A stretch of DNA of 64,000 bases from positions 1 through 64,000 of the forward strand of contig JAOANU010000002.1 of NCBI GenBank assembly GCA_034387635.1, written 5' to 3'. Shown here in pieces: positions 11,107-23,200 of this stretch. Within the stretch, counting starts at the first letter, position 1; every line of letters begins with the position of its first letter. Under the pieces are notes generated by a model. That model searched no databases and was not told the DNA's origin. It saw only the letters and a program-made list of their open reading frames with translations. A program made the position numbers and the translations under genes. Source of the stretch: Rhodosporidiobolus odoratus. Lineage: Eukaryota; Basidiomycota; Microbotryomycetes; Sporidiobolales; Sporidiobolaceae.

Positions 11107-12451
11107 CTACTCGACGTTCATGCCCATACCCGTCGCTCCCGTGGCTTTTCGCAGCGCACTCTTCTTCTTCGGCTTGGTCGCCTTGACCTTGATCTTTTCC
11201 TGCTCGACCGGCGCATCCTCCATCAGGTCTCCCAAGTCGAGGTCGGCCTCCCTCAATGCGTCGGCCATGCTCAACTCCTGCTCGTCGTCCTCGTCCTCGT
11301 CCATCTCCTCGTCCTCTCCTGCCAGTCCTTCCCCGCCCTCGAACCCAACCGCCTTTTTCCGCTTGGCCAACATCTGAGCCTGACGTTCGCGCTTGCGAGC
11401 GGCCTTCTCGGCGAGGATGACGGCCGAGGCGGAGAGGGCCTTCTTGGTCGAGTCGGATTCGGGTTGAAGACCGGGGGTGAGGAGGTGACCGGACCGGGTA
11501 ACTTCGAGAGAGTCGTTGATGGCCTGTTGAGGCTTGGCAGCGGCCATGCTGTACGTAGCTCAGATACGATGAGTGAGAGGTACGCCCGGAGGAGAGCGTA
11601 CCAAGGAGGGTAAGGGAAAGCAGAAAACGGAATGTGAAAACGTACCGAGCCTTGTAGAACGCCCTCTCCCTCCGCGCCTTGACCTCCTGAATCCTCTTCA
11701 TACCCTCGACCGTCGCCTTGACCAAGTCCCGGTCGTACCTGACGGGAACGTGACGGCGCTTCTCGAACTGAAGGGTCGAGTCGACCGTCATTTCCTTGCC
11801 GGCCGCTTTGCGGAACGCCTTGGTCCACTTGAGCTTGCGGGGGTTGCGCTTCATCCTGTGGACGACGCGAGGAGGGTTATGGCGAGGTTTGGCGGAACAG
11901 AGTAGACGAGATAAGGTGTAATGTAAGGTTAGGGGCGGCGGTTTTCGGGCATCGCGGGGAGAGCGTTTTGATTAGTCGGGGTGAGAGCGAGGGTGCGGCG
12001 GAGGGTTGTAGACGATGGCAAGGTCAAGTCGAGAAAGAAAGTTACCGATCAGCCACCTGAGGTAAAATGACAAGAAGAAGAGGAGAAAGGAAACGAACTT
12101 GAAGTTCTTGCTGCACTTTGACCGGCAGAAGCGGAAGCACTTTGCGTCGTTACGAACGAACATGGTACCTGTATGCGGATAAGGAACGATTAGCAACAGT
12201 AGGTGAGATGAGGGACAGTGGGAGGGGAAACTAACCGTGACCAGGGTAACACGGGGAACCGCAGACATAGCAAGGTTCGATCTTCACTGTTGATGCGAAT
12301 GCGTGTCTATGGTCAGCGAAGTCTCGCAGTGCTGTAATCGAGGAGTTGAGCCGGTGTAGTTGAGATGGGGAAGTGGCGGTTCACCCTTCCCTCGAAACAC
12401 CACAGCTGGTCTCAGGATGGACACGGACGAGCGAAAGAGCGTGCACGTACT
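11107..12451 (-). CDS. RLP24: Ribosome biogenesis protein RLP24 (ribosomal L24-like)
   Basis: RLP24 is a nucleolar 60S pre-ribosome factor that recruits the AAA-ATPase Drg1 and is replaced by eL24 in the cytosol. Exons are 12451 (only the A of the start codon), 12236-12286, 12099-12168, 11646-11855 and 11107-11548, giving 257 residues. The L24-type zinc motif is clear: [13 protein letters not shown], then [16 protein letters not shown]. After it come the conserved [21 protein letters not shown] block and a longer coiled, acidic and then basic C-terminal tail, so the protein is longer than the roughly 200 residues of yeast. No ATG exists in exon 2 before the conserved start. The junction of donor 12450 (GTACGT) with acceptor 12287 creates ATG-AAG, and the upstream frame has a TGA without any intervening ATG. 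The family is sure; the start is inferred. Confidence 0.9.
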
Positions 12452-13219
12452 AGTCTGAGAGTATACAAGCCTAGCGGATTGAGCGTCGAGTGGGGACAAG
12501 CGAGATCAACACTTCGCCAACTTGAATTCACTTCGATCCAAGCTTTGCTTTTATTCCTTTCGTGTTCTACCACAACAGCCTCGGCCGCCGAGTTGAGTCT
12601 CAGCAGAGCAGACTGCTTAGTTCAGGTCAACTCACTCCCTTCCGGAAGAACCGCGGTTGAGGCCAGTCGACGGCCGCTTTTCTTGCTTTTTCCATGTTCA
12701 CAACCTTGTCGACTCGTTTGTTATCCTGGTTGAAGCACCCGCAGGCTCATGCCTCGTCCCAGCCACCTAGCAGCCGCACACCGAAATGCTCAAACGGCCA
12801 GTAGTCGCTAGCGATCGAGGGCAACGCGCGCTTCGTGATCATCTATTTGCGAGGCGGGCTTCTTTTCTCGTTCATCTGTCTTCTGCTGGTGCACGTCTAC
12901 GAATCCAGAGCTCGTGAGTACTCGAACGAGCACGTACGAGGCGTGGCACACTAGCAATATGAATCTTTACGTGCCACATACCGGTCAGCGATCCCCCGCC
13001 GTTCAGCTCTCCTCGACGTCGTTTAAGTCGACCCTTGACTGTCTATACTGCGGGGAGGAGTATCCATATCCTGCTGCCAATCCTCAAACGGCTGCCTCCG
13101 CGGCCCATGCCAATACCGTCTCTCGTCCTCATCTCCGTCCCATATCCCAGTATGCGGCTGTTGCATTCGTCTGGCAAAGTCCTTCTGTTCAGGTTCAAGA
13201 AGCGAACGTCCATGCTGCT
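12452..13219. other. RLP24 upstream region, no gene seen
   Basis: This lies between the RLP24 5' end and the stop of the next minus-strand gene, so it should contain the RLP24 promoter and 5' untranslated exon. A plus-strand frame that starts near 12914 has no ATG start and runs antisense to the better supported minus-strand gene. Confidence 0.45.
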
Positions 13220-14268
13220 TCAGTTCTTGGTGATACTGGTCTGTATCGACAAGGCAATGAATCGATCAGCATAGCCGCGTCTGTAGGCGCGAGGGAACAA
13301 GGAAACCGGGCGCGCACCGAATATTGGCTCGACCCGATGTTCGTCGGTGTCAGGCCAGTCATCATAGTCTGGCGGCCGCGTTGGAAAAACGCCGCCTTGT
13401 CGGCGCTGTTGCAGGGTAGCAGGCGGCGGGGAAGAAGCAGTTGCATTGCGGGTGCTGGGTGTGTAGGCTTGTGCACGCAGGGCGGCGCGAGTGGGAAGGA
13501 AAACGAAGTCAGTGATGGGCGTTCTGAGAATAGTCTACAACAGGTGAGTGCTTCTGGCGAAGGGGTGGCGTTGAAGCCGTCGAGTTGAGCAGGGGCGGGC
13601 GAAAGAATCACAGGACGTACGATCTTTCGGTCGGCGAGAATGCTCCCCGCGCCTGTCCGCCTGACCTCCGTCTGATCCGTTGTCCTCGTGAATCCCCGCT
13701 CGCATCTCGGGAGCGCCCTCCCGAGCGCTACCTGGTGAGAGCTGCGTTCCCAACCACCCCCGCGTCCACTCTTCCCGACGTTTCCGCAATCGCTCTTGCG
13801 AAGCTTGGAGCGCCAACTTCTTCTCCTCGGGTTCGAGCAGAGCGCGTGTCATTGCTTTCTCATCCCGCTCCGCCTTGAACCGCTTCCATTCGGTTTTGTG
13901 GTAGCTCTCCCGGGCAGGTTGTGCGGGAGCAGAGCCGGACTGACCAGGGCCTGTCACAAGCGCGTGAGTATAGGTGATTCTGCAGAAGAACGTGACCGTA
14001 CCTTCTTCGCTAGAGGCGGCGTACGGCGGTTCATGAGGCCTTTGAACGTCGAAGCTGGTTACCGGCGTTGCTGCTTGTGAATGAGTCCCAAAGTCAGAGT
14101 GCTCGTATTCGGTGGTGCTCCCGCCAGGCAGGAGGTGATTCAGGAACCGCCGCCGTCTAGACGGTAACAATAACCTTCTTGGGTCCTGTTGACCGGCAGC
14201 AAGGCATGGTCAGCGGGACTCCGTAAGTAGCTGGGGAGAGTACAGACTTGATCTCCGTGCCCTACCAT
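13220..14268 (-). CDS. Unrecognised protein; possibly the 3' part of the Hook gene
   Basis: Five exons (14248-14268, 14002-14185, 13732-13950, 13621-13652, 13220-13534) join in frame to 256 residues. The first part is Arg-rich and disordered. The middle holds a strongly charged helix with the motif YHKTEWKRFKAERDEKAM and a KKLALQASQERLRKRREEW segment. The last exon is open for 104 codons without any Met and ends in a Tyr/Asp/Arg-rich tail (PPDYDDWPDTDEH). The phases of all four introns match, which supports real coding. I do not recognise the family. The start is weak: the frame is also open upstream, and an intron with a CTAAC branch (about 14420-14508) would link it in frame to the last Hook exon, making one longer gene. 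Confidence 0.5.
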
Positions 14269-14481
14269 GACTAGCGTAAGCGCGGCACAGGGGGCTTCAG
14301 GAGCAGAAGCCAACTGGAACGAAGTCGGACGAAGTTGGGACGAAGGAGGAAGGAGAATAGGAGGTTGCGGATCATCCGCGGTAGGCGGAGCCTGCGTTAG
14401 GAGGCGAAGGTCCAAGGATCGCAAATAAGTGGGAACCGGCGCCAGTGCCGCTGCTGTGCGGATCCAGCCTCCGTTGTTAGT

Positions 14482-17400
14482 TCAAATTCCGTTCGCTTCC
14501 TGGTCTGCACCTCGCCAGGTTTCGCTGGAGCCGGCCGTGGGCGAGACGACAAGGGTATACAATGCAGGCGGTCGATACACTGACTGTGGGGGTATGAACT
14601 GCTGAGAAAGGTATGCATGTACAGGAAACGGCGGGTTGAGGGGAAACTAAGCGTTTCGCTGCGAAGCCGAGTCGAGGGGTTAGCTCGATTGTAGCAGCAA
14701 GTACCGCGTGCTGCCCACATGCAGCGTCCACGAAAATAAGGGGAAGGGCTGTACTCACCAATGATTTGCCCGTCGACTTGGCTCGTTGCTGCGCTAACCA
14801 ACTCGTACCTTGGTAAGGTTGGTATGCCTTCGTGCCTACACCCGACGTTCCGGCTCCTCGTGTCGGCGTCGCAGCGACTCGTTCGCGCATAGCCCGCATA
14901 CCGAGGTCGTGCCATGCGCTAAGCATTAGCTGCTGCTCCCTTCGGTAGAAGGCCTCGAGCTCGGCGTGGTTGCCCTACGGAGGTGTCGCAAAGCATCAGC
15001 AGTGGGAGGGCGTGAGTGAAGAGGAGTGTCAAAGATGTGGTCAGCTTTCTGTACCAGGTACAGCGGTGAAACAGAAAAGGGAAACAAGGCGAGAGTAAAG
15101 GCAACTCACCTTCTGCCGTTCCAGTTCGTCCTTGAGCTGACTGATCTCCTGTCGGTACGTCTGCTCCGCTTCGTCGAAGTTTGCCTGCGGTACGATTGAT
15201 GAGAAATATAGCGGCGGGTCATGATAGGAAGGCACGCACGTTTTTGGCGGCAGCGTGGGCGGCGTCGAGTTTCTTGGCCGTCTCCTCGAGATACTGTCAG
15301 CAACGACGAAGCAGACAATCAGTTCGAGCGTCAAGATATGAGCATAAGACCACCTACAGTCTTCATCTGCTGTAGCTTGTTCCGCTTGTCTTCGATCTTG
15401 GCACGGTACGCATCGTTCTCGCGCACGAGCTCGGCGATGCGAGCTTGGTCGGCTTCGGAGGTACCTTTGGAAGAGAGCGACGCTTTGAGGTTGCTGTGGA
15501 CGATATCATGTCAAGAACAGGTCAGGTAGTCCGAGGAAAGGAGAGTAACTAGCCCATGTTCCCGTTCCCGTTCGCGCTCGAGTTCCTTTTCTCGCTGGCC
15601 GATACTATCGCTTTGCATAGCAATCTTCTCCATGAGTAGCTTGTTGACCTGTCATTGGACTCGGGTTAGTGGAAATATTCCTGCTAGCACACGCGGGGAC
15701 AGAAGGGACGAACCTGCTCGGCTTGCACTTTTGCCTTCTCCTCGAAATCCCTCAACGTCTGCTTCAAGCGGGTTACCTCGCCGTCGAGCGCATCCCTCTC
15801 AACAGAGACGGATGCGCGCAACTGCTGCAGTATGTCGACTTGATCCTTGTTGACGAGATTGACTGGGATAACGCACAGAGACGAAGCTGAGCTGAAATCG
15901 CGGGGACGAGAAAGGAGTAACAGAACGCACGGTCAGACTTGGCGATGGTCAGTTCCCGTTCTTGCGACGCCAGCTTGACGTCGAGTCCAGCGTGTTCGCG
16001 GCGAAGTTGCTCGAGTTCGTCAACAGACTCGTTGAGCCGTTGACGAAGCGCGAGCGCGGTCTCGGGTCTATCATCGCGGGTAACGGCGGATCAGCACTGC
16101 GATTTCGATGCGGAATAATGCCTGGTATACGAGAAGAATCAGGACACACCCATCGCCTAATCTTGACTTCCCGCTCATAATCTCCTCCAACCTCGCATTC
16201 AGCACTAGCTTCTCTCGGTGCTCCTTGAGGTAGTCGGCTTCGTATCGCTTCTTCATCCGCTGCGCATCCTCTAGCAGATTCTCCAAGACCATCAAGCGCG
16301 ACGCATCCGCCTTTTCGCCCTTGGCAGCCGCCAACTCGCGCTCGAGTCGCCGAATTCGAAGCTTGAGGCCGGTCGTGGTCGTTCCGCTCAGCGCGTCATT
16401 GAGCTCCTCCCCGACGCCGCCACCAGTAATGGCGAAACTGTCGTCAATGTCGCCCGAGTCGGTCATCGTGCTTTCTCTTCGTTGACGGGCCGCAGGTCGA
16501 CCACCCTTCTTGCCCCCTTCGAACTCCAACTCCTTCACCCTCTCCTCGTAGAGCACGAGCGCCTCGCCTCCCTTCTCGCGCTCCTCTTCCGCCACTCGAA
16601 GCTTCTGCCGCGTGCGCTCGAGCTCGAGGCGTACTGCGTCGAGTTCGCGGGCTTGGGATGACGACTTGGATTCAAAGGCGTCGATTTTCGATTTGTACTG
16701 CTCCATGAGCGGCTTGAACGCAGAGACCTTCTGGTATTCCTCTTCGAGGGTGGCGTTTTTGTCGAGAAGATCTGTGTTCTGGTCTTCGAGGGTCTGACCG
16801 GGACGCGAGGGGTCAGTAGGCTCTCCTCGGGACAGTGACGAAGGACTAGCGCACCTTGAGCAACCTTCTAGTCTCAGCCGCCTCGCCCAACTTCGCCTTG
16901 TACTTCTCCATCACCGCCTCCTGCTTCTTCGCCTTCTCGCTCGCGTGTCGATACTCGTCCATTTGATCTTTCAGACGGGCGGCTTCTTCGGCGCGGGGTT
17001 CCAAGTCTTCCACCTGCGACATGAGCGAGCGAAGGTGGAGGGAGGACTGGTGAGTTTCAGGTCAAGAGTTGTCGCATGTGCGAATGCTTCAAGGGGCTCG
17101 GGAACGCACCTTGCGAGTAAGGTCTTCAACTAGCTTCGTCTGCCGTTCGACAACCTGCTCGACCTCGCCAAGCTGGTTCTCCGTTTTCTGCCTGCAGGAA
17201 GCAGTCAAGCGTTATGCGGCAATATGAGGAGAGAGGCGGAGAGAAAGAAACGTACAGCTCAGTACGCAGCCGATCGATCTCCGCCTTGTAAGCCTGCTCG
17301 TTGCGGTCTTTCTTCTGGGCTGTCTCGGCAGCGGCAGCTTCATTTGCTCGAGCTTCGGAAGCAGCAAGGTTGGCGAGCGTTTCTTCCTGCGGTCAAACGC

Positions 17401-18492
17401 GCAAGGCCGGGTGAGTATTGAAAGCGTCGAGGGAAAGCGCACAGGCTCACATGCGCTTCCTTGAGCGAGTCATACTGCTCGACCAAACCCTCGTACACGA
17501 CTTGAAGTGCCTCCTTGTCGTGCATGATGCGACTCTTCTCATGGCGGATGGCGTAGAACTCCGAATCGGCGCTGTGAGCATGTAGCAGGCCGAAATCAGC
17601 ACAGAGGGTATAGCTCACGCTCAAGCGAGAGACAAGCGTACTCGACCTCGTCATCGTCTCCAGTCTCTTCATGCGGCCGGACTTTCGACATGACCTGCAC
17701 CATTAACAGTCAGGGACAGCGCAAGCAGCTGAACATCAAGTAGCGCACCTGTTCTATCGAGTACATCAACTCGCGCTGGACCCATTCGTCGAGGCTTTGG
17801 ATCAGAAGGACGTGCTGGGCCTTGTTTTCCGACTGAGGGTGGGACGAAGGGAGGAAACCCTTAGCAGCGATAGTCGACCGAGGGCCGAAGGAATAGTACG
17901 TACCTGCACTACCAATGCTAGTACGAGACCAGCAAGCTTGCAGACTTCGTCGTCACTGCCTCCTGCCGACTTGGCGACAAGTTGCAAATTGGGGGTGAGA
18001 AGCGCTGCCGTGGACGAATGCAGAACATCTCTGCGCGAACAGCAGTATCAGTGGATCCTTTCAACAGGGACTCGGGACTCGCACATGATCAGGACAGGGA
18101 AGAAGGAGGAATGGCGCACTCGAAGTATCGGATCAACAGCTTGTAGACTCGCTTGAGGTTGTTGAAGCGTAACACCCAGTTTTCCGCAAGAGCCTTCGGG
18201 TTCGCAGCAGAATTCGCCAAAGTGGAGAAATGAGTGGAGTCGCTACGAGACAACCTGTAGTCAGCACCTCAGCCTGAAGAGGGCATGGCGAGTAAAGAGA
18301 AAAGGCGTACATGTCGAGCAGCACCGCTCCTAAAGCCACGCCATCCTTCAAGTCGTCTAGTCCATCAATTGTGGAGGCGTTCTTGACGACGGCCGGCTGA
18401 GCTTTCACCCATTCGACGAGGGCATCCGGGAGTTGAGCGTGTGAGGAGGTTGAGGCTAACGAGCTGAAGGCGGACTTGCGGCGGTCCGACAT
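14482..18492 (-). CDS. hok1: Hook family dynein/endosome adaptor
   Basis: Hook proteins link early endosomes (through FTS and FHIP in fungi) to dynein-dynactin. The protein begins with ATG at 18492. Exon 1 (18311-18492) and exon 2 (from 18242) encode the globular Hook domain (ALVEWVKAQP, DGVALGAVLLDI, ENWVLRFNNLKRVYKLL). It then runs through more than ten exons of nearly continuous coiled coil (for example RRLERELAAAKGEKAD, MVLENLLEDAQRMKKRYE, KEHREKLVLNARLEEIM), the family's central rod. The end carries FYREQQLMLSAWHDLGM and a proline-rich tail (acceptor before 14598, stop 14482-14484). An internal Gly/Ser/Thr linker interrupts the coil around 16380-16500. It is tandem with the unrecognised gene downstream, and the true 3' end may lie there. 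Confidence 0.88.
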
Positions 18493-20285
18493 GTCGATCA
18501 GTGGCTAATGATGTAGGATCTGTGTTGGTGCTCAAGTTGTCCAGGTGTCTTGCTCGAGGCGAGGGCTGAAGTGGAGCGGCGCGTGCGAGTTGAGCGAAGG
18601 AAGGAGGCGACGCACGTCGACAGCGGCGGGACGACTCGTGCGAGCTCTACTCGACTACAAACAAGTCTTGCTGTCAGCTCAGAGTGACCAATGTCAGCTG
18701 GACTATGTCAGGCAGAAGTGAGACGTTGTTGTTGCTTTCTGCCAGTGGTTAACTCCATCGTCCTCACCTCGATGCGGATCACTCGCATTACAGAACTGCT
18801 ATGCTGCTGCAGTTTAACCGCTGTATCCCGTCAGCAATTGCGAACCGCCCGTCGTCATTGGCTTATTCACCCACGTCCGTCGCGACCGCACCCAGTTTCG
18901 CTTCGTCCTTCGCCCCCTAGGTACCCAATTCTGCCCGTACACAGCGACTCCGGTATATACATGGGGTGCGAGTCGCCCTTGGGTCTGGCAGCGGAGGGAA
19001 GCCTCTGCCCACCCTTCTTCAACTTCTTGTCTCATGTACTGCGAGTGGAAGAACTGGTACTTGCTCTTCCTGAAACGTGAGGGCGACCTGAGCCGCTGTC
19101 ATTAGAACGAGTCTGAGGCTTGGGAGGATCTCTCACCCCTAGAACGAGCGTTACGTTACGCTTGAGCTGAGCAGCTTTTTCCTCTTGCCCTTCGCCAAAG
19201 CTTGCGCCGGGTCCAGTGCTGGTCCAGCTCAGCTGCCATTCACAGAAGCCGCAAGTCGCGGATATAGCCGCAAGTCGCGTCGGTGTCTGTCCTCGAGTTG
19301 ACGCTGTTCGCATCGCTCATGCACGGTTCGCCATCGCAAGTTGTGCCCTTTTGCGCTGTTTCGAGAAGGCGGAGCCAGTGGGGCGCAGGCCAAGCGTAGA
19401 GCCCCATATACATGATCTGCGAGGCCGCAAGACGGCAAGTACTGCTTCGCAGGCAATATTGCCAACCCACTCTGCCCGCTGGCAAGCCGTCAAAGACGTT
19501 TAGCTTCGTGGCTGTAGGAATTCTTCGCAGAACATCGAACCCGAGCAGACAGACAGCGATTGGCTGCCCTGCCGGGTAGTATCGGCACTGTGATGCGCTA
19601 CGAGTTCCACTTCCACACCTCTCCGGCTCTCACTGGCCCGTGGCCAAGTTCGCTTCACTCTGGACGAAGCGCATTCCCCTCCTCTGGCCGAGCCCGTAAA
19701 GCTCTCCCTTCAACGGGTGCCGAGCTTGAATGCTTCCTTTCAGCGGAAAAGAAAATCGGCAGCATTGTGAGTCCAACAAGCCCGCGCGTTGCAGCTCGTT
19801 GCCGGCTGAGAGAGACGTACTTTGGTACAAGTGGTCCACAGAAGGCCGCGTCAGCACTCAAGCAAGCGACGCCGCGTTGAAAAAGACATCGTGGTCGAAC
19901 ATGACCTTCTCAGTTCACGATCCTTTGGTAGCTGTGAGCCTTAGTATAGTGCACGCAGCCTCTCCCCTTATCGCAAAACCCGTACAGTCGTGTAATCCGG
20001 CAAAGCCCAGACGCGCGTCGCCTACTGCGGTCAGCAGAAAAGGGTGCAACTTGCGAAACTTGCTAAGCAGCGCTGCCATCACTGCTCTCGCTCCGTACTT
20101 ACCCTGGCAGACAAGGCGGAAAGGCTGCGTAAGAAGCATAGGACTAAACTACAAAGCTGCCTCAATCATGTCTACACTCCGCCACTCAGGCCTCGTCCCC
20201 AACCCCAACTCTCCCTTCCAGATCCCTCGCCTCCTACTGCTCTGTATGCTCTCACTGCCCTGCTGTTGAATCGCACTCGTCCACC
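18493..20285. other. Gene-poor 1.8 kb between Hook and RhoGAP genes
   Basis: I find no frame with recognisable motifs or consistent splicing. The left side should contain the Hook promoter. A direct repeat of 14 bases (agccgcaagtcgcg) lies at 19247-19260 and 19266-19279. The right edge may still contain 3' coding or untranslated sequence of the RhoGAP gene if a different last acceptor is used. Confidence 0.4.
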
Positions 20286-23200
20286 TCACAGCAGCCTCGC
20301 CAAATGCTGAACCAACCCCGCCGAGTCCTTGTGTAACTGAGGTGGGACCGAGATGTGCAAGACCTGGGCGAGTTCGAGGGGAATTTCTGCCGGGGCAAAT
20401 ACAACCCAATGGGAGCGGTTGAGAAGGAACCCAGTCAGCTTCAGCGGTCTAACCTTCGCGGCAGAGGCGGGGGAGAGCGCGTCCGAAGCCAAAGGCTTGC
20501 AAAGGGGGCACAGGTGTCAGGGACAAAAAGGAGGCAAAGGTACGCACCGTGCAAGACGTGTTGATCCTCCAGCAGCATCAACACACTCGAGATCATGCTC
20601 GGTACTTCTTCCGGCTTGGCGTCGCGGTGATGAGGGCGGAGAAGAGTAGGAGCCATCACTGCGGGGCGTGTCGAGGAGGGTCAGGTCACGCTTTACTAAA
20701 GTCAGAAGGGCGACACGCTCTCTCGGTCATGAGTGAGAAGCTTTGGGAGGACATGGGAGTTTCCGTTCCGGAATAGTGGAGCCAACGAAGGGGACAAAAG
20801 GACAGAAACCCACCTCTGCTGATAGCGCTGAGATCCATCCGATTCCCATCCTTTACATCGATATGCGCATACGTCGAGAGCCAGCTGCACCAAAAAAAAC
20901 ACGATACCGCTCGTCAGTCTCCCGCACATGTCGCCCTCGAAGAAGCCGGCAAAGGAAGTCGACGCGGAGAACAGCAGACGGCGACGTACTCGAGGAACAG
21001 GAACACAACCTCCATCACGTCGCGGTTTACCTTGGGCATGAGACAGATGACGAGGTGCATGGCCCTCTTTCGGAGGCCGACGTGAGAGATGTCTGCAGGT
21101 GAGGGTTTCGAGTCAGTTCGGCTCGACTCGTAATTCCAACTATCTCCGGCAATACGCCGCTCGGTGCTTCTGCGTCGAGGGAGGGGGGGTGGCGGAGTGG
21201 ATTTCAAGAGATCGCGACGCACGAGAGCAAGCGATGAAAAGCTTGAAAAGACTGCTCGTCAAAACGGGATCTGGAAGAGACGCGAGGAACCGCTTGAAGA
21301 GGTCGGCAATGGTGACAGGATCGCTGTATTGGTGTGAATAGCAATCGATGGCGCGGAAGCGAAACAGGATAATGGAGGTAAGCGACGGGGACAGGACGAA
21401 GATATCGAAAGCAAAGTCAGGAATCGTGCGCCCTTGAAGACTTAGCCGAGGGCACGAGAGAATGGGCGCAGGAAGATACGGGTGGACTATAAGCAGGGAG
21501 AACACGCACAGCTTTGCCAAATCAATCACCGTATCGTTCCCACCGCTCGAGTCGAGAGCATTGATGATCTCGCTGTGAAGCAAGATGGCGAGTTAGCCTA
21601 CGCATCATCATCAGCATGCCTCCCTAGAGAGCTTGAAGCTTAGATTCGGCAAGGGAGCACGTAAGACGGGGGAAGGAGTTGAGGGACAGGCGGAAAAACC
21701 AAACGATAAGTCGGCGTACGTGATAACCCTGAAATTGCCGCTCTTTCGCAAGATGCCCTCGACAGTGACGTCTGTGTGTTGATGGACGGCGAATAAAGCA
21801 GCCCGATAAAAGTGGGATTGCAGGGAGGAAAGGCGAGAGAGGCGGAGAGTCGAGGATCGTAGAGGAGCAAACGAGAGAGTGATGCTGGGTCAGCCAAGCG
21901 CGCCCACAACGAAACTCAGCAAGATCGTGAAGATGCACGCACCCATCTGCATCATAGCCGTTATACAGTGGTCGATGAACTCGGGAATCCGAACCGTTCC
22001 TTGCGGGTTGACTCCGTGGAAAGAATCGATGCCTTCGTGGTGCGTTAGGTAGTGTAGGTCGGTGCCGAAGAGCTCTACAAGGAGGTGGATGTATGGTCAG
22101 TCGGGCGGAACAACGGATCGGCAATGTGCATAGTTGACAAGGGAGAGCAAAGCGATGGTTTTGTGCTGAATAGTCAAGGGGAGATGGGTCAGGGAAAAAA
22201 CACAACTGCACGTACTCTTCGGTCTCCCATGATGCGTCATGCCCTCCCATGCATCCTGGACCCCTCTCTCCAGCCCGTCCACCAACCCTTCAATCCCCCC
22301 AACCGCCTCATGGAAAACCTGGTGCAGTGTGCCCCTCGCTCGATCCTTGAGCAGTAGAGCGGCGGCGGCGTGTTGAACTAGGTGGTGCTCTTGAGGGGTT
22401 AGGGAGGAGAGGTAGACTTTCTGGGAGCCGGGCGGGGGGAGGGTGGCAGGATGAGGGGCCGAGAGAGGCCGAGTTAGGGAAAGGGAGGTCGGAACTGCGT
22501 TTAGAGAAGAAAGGAAGGTCAATACACAGGTAGGCGGGAAGCACCGAGAGGACAAGCACGACTGACCGTGTGCGACTGGGACGGGAACGGTCGAAGCGAC
22601 AGAAGCAGCAGAGGCGGGTCGAATCGCTGGATGAGACGCGTGCAGATCGTCGTGCTCTGGCGTAGGCGATGCTGGGGCATGAGAAGAGCGATACGAAGCG
22701 GCCGAAGGAGCTAGAGACGAGATCAAAAGCTCAGGTCACTCAAAACCAAATCAGAGAACAAGAGGACAACACGACATACCTCGTCCTGTTCGTTCGGCTT
22801 GCTTTCTCGTGTGCTCGTGCTCCCACCACTCAACACCTGCCCCAGCTAGGCCAATTAGCGCCGCCGCGCCGCCACCAGCCGCAAGAGCCTTCTCCCATCC
22901 CTTGCCCTGTGGCGCGGTGCCATTCGACGAAACGGCCGACACAGCCCGCTGGATTGGTGCAGCGGGCGCAGAACCCGGTCGACTTGCCCCAGAACCAGGC
23001 GGAGCCTGGAAGCGCTCTTCAACCTCGGCGAAGGCGCCGACCAGCTTCTGCTGCAACGTTTCTTGCTGCCCTCCTCCCGCTTCTCCCTCGAGTCCGCCCG
23101 CACTCGACCTCCCCCTCGACCGACTCCTCTCCTTCTTGTCCTTCCTCGCCGTCTTCCTCTGCTCGCTGACCATCTCGAAGATGCCCATGGCGATCTTGGC

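Noticed and set aside
12914..13588. Plus-strand frame of 224 codons
   Set aside because: It starts with GTG, and the opposite strand carries an in-phase spliced exon with a natural-looking C-terminus (13220-13534).
18691..19080. Plus-strand frame of about 129 codons between Hook and RhoGAP
   Set aside because: It is Cys/Leu-rich without any motif and has no consistent exon partner.
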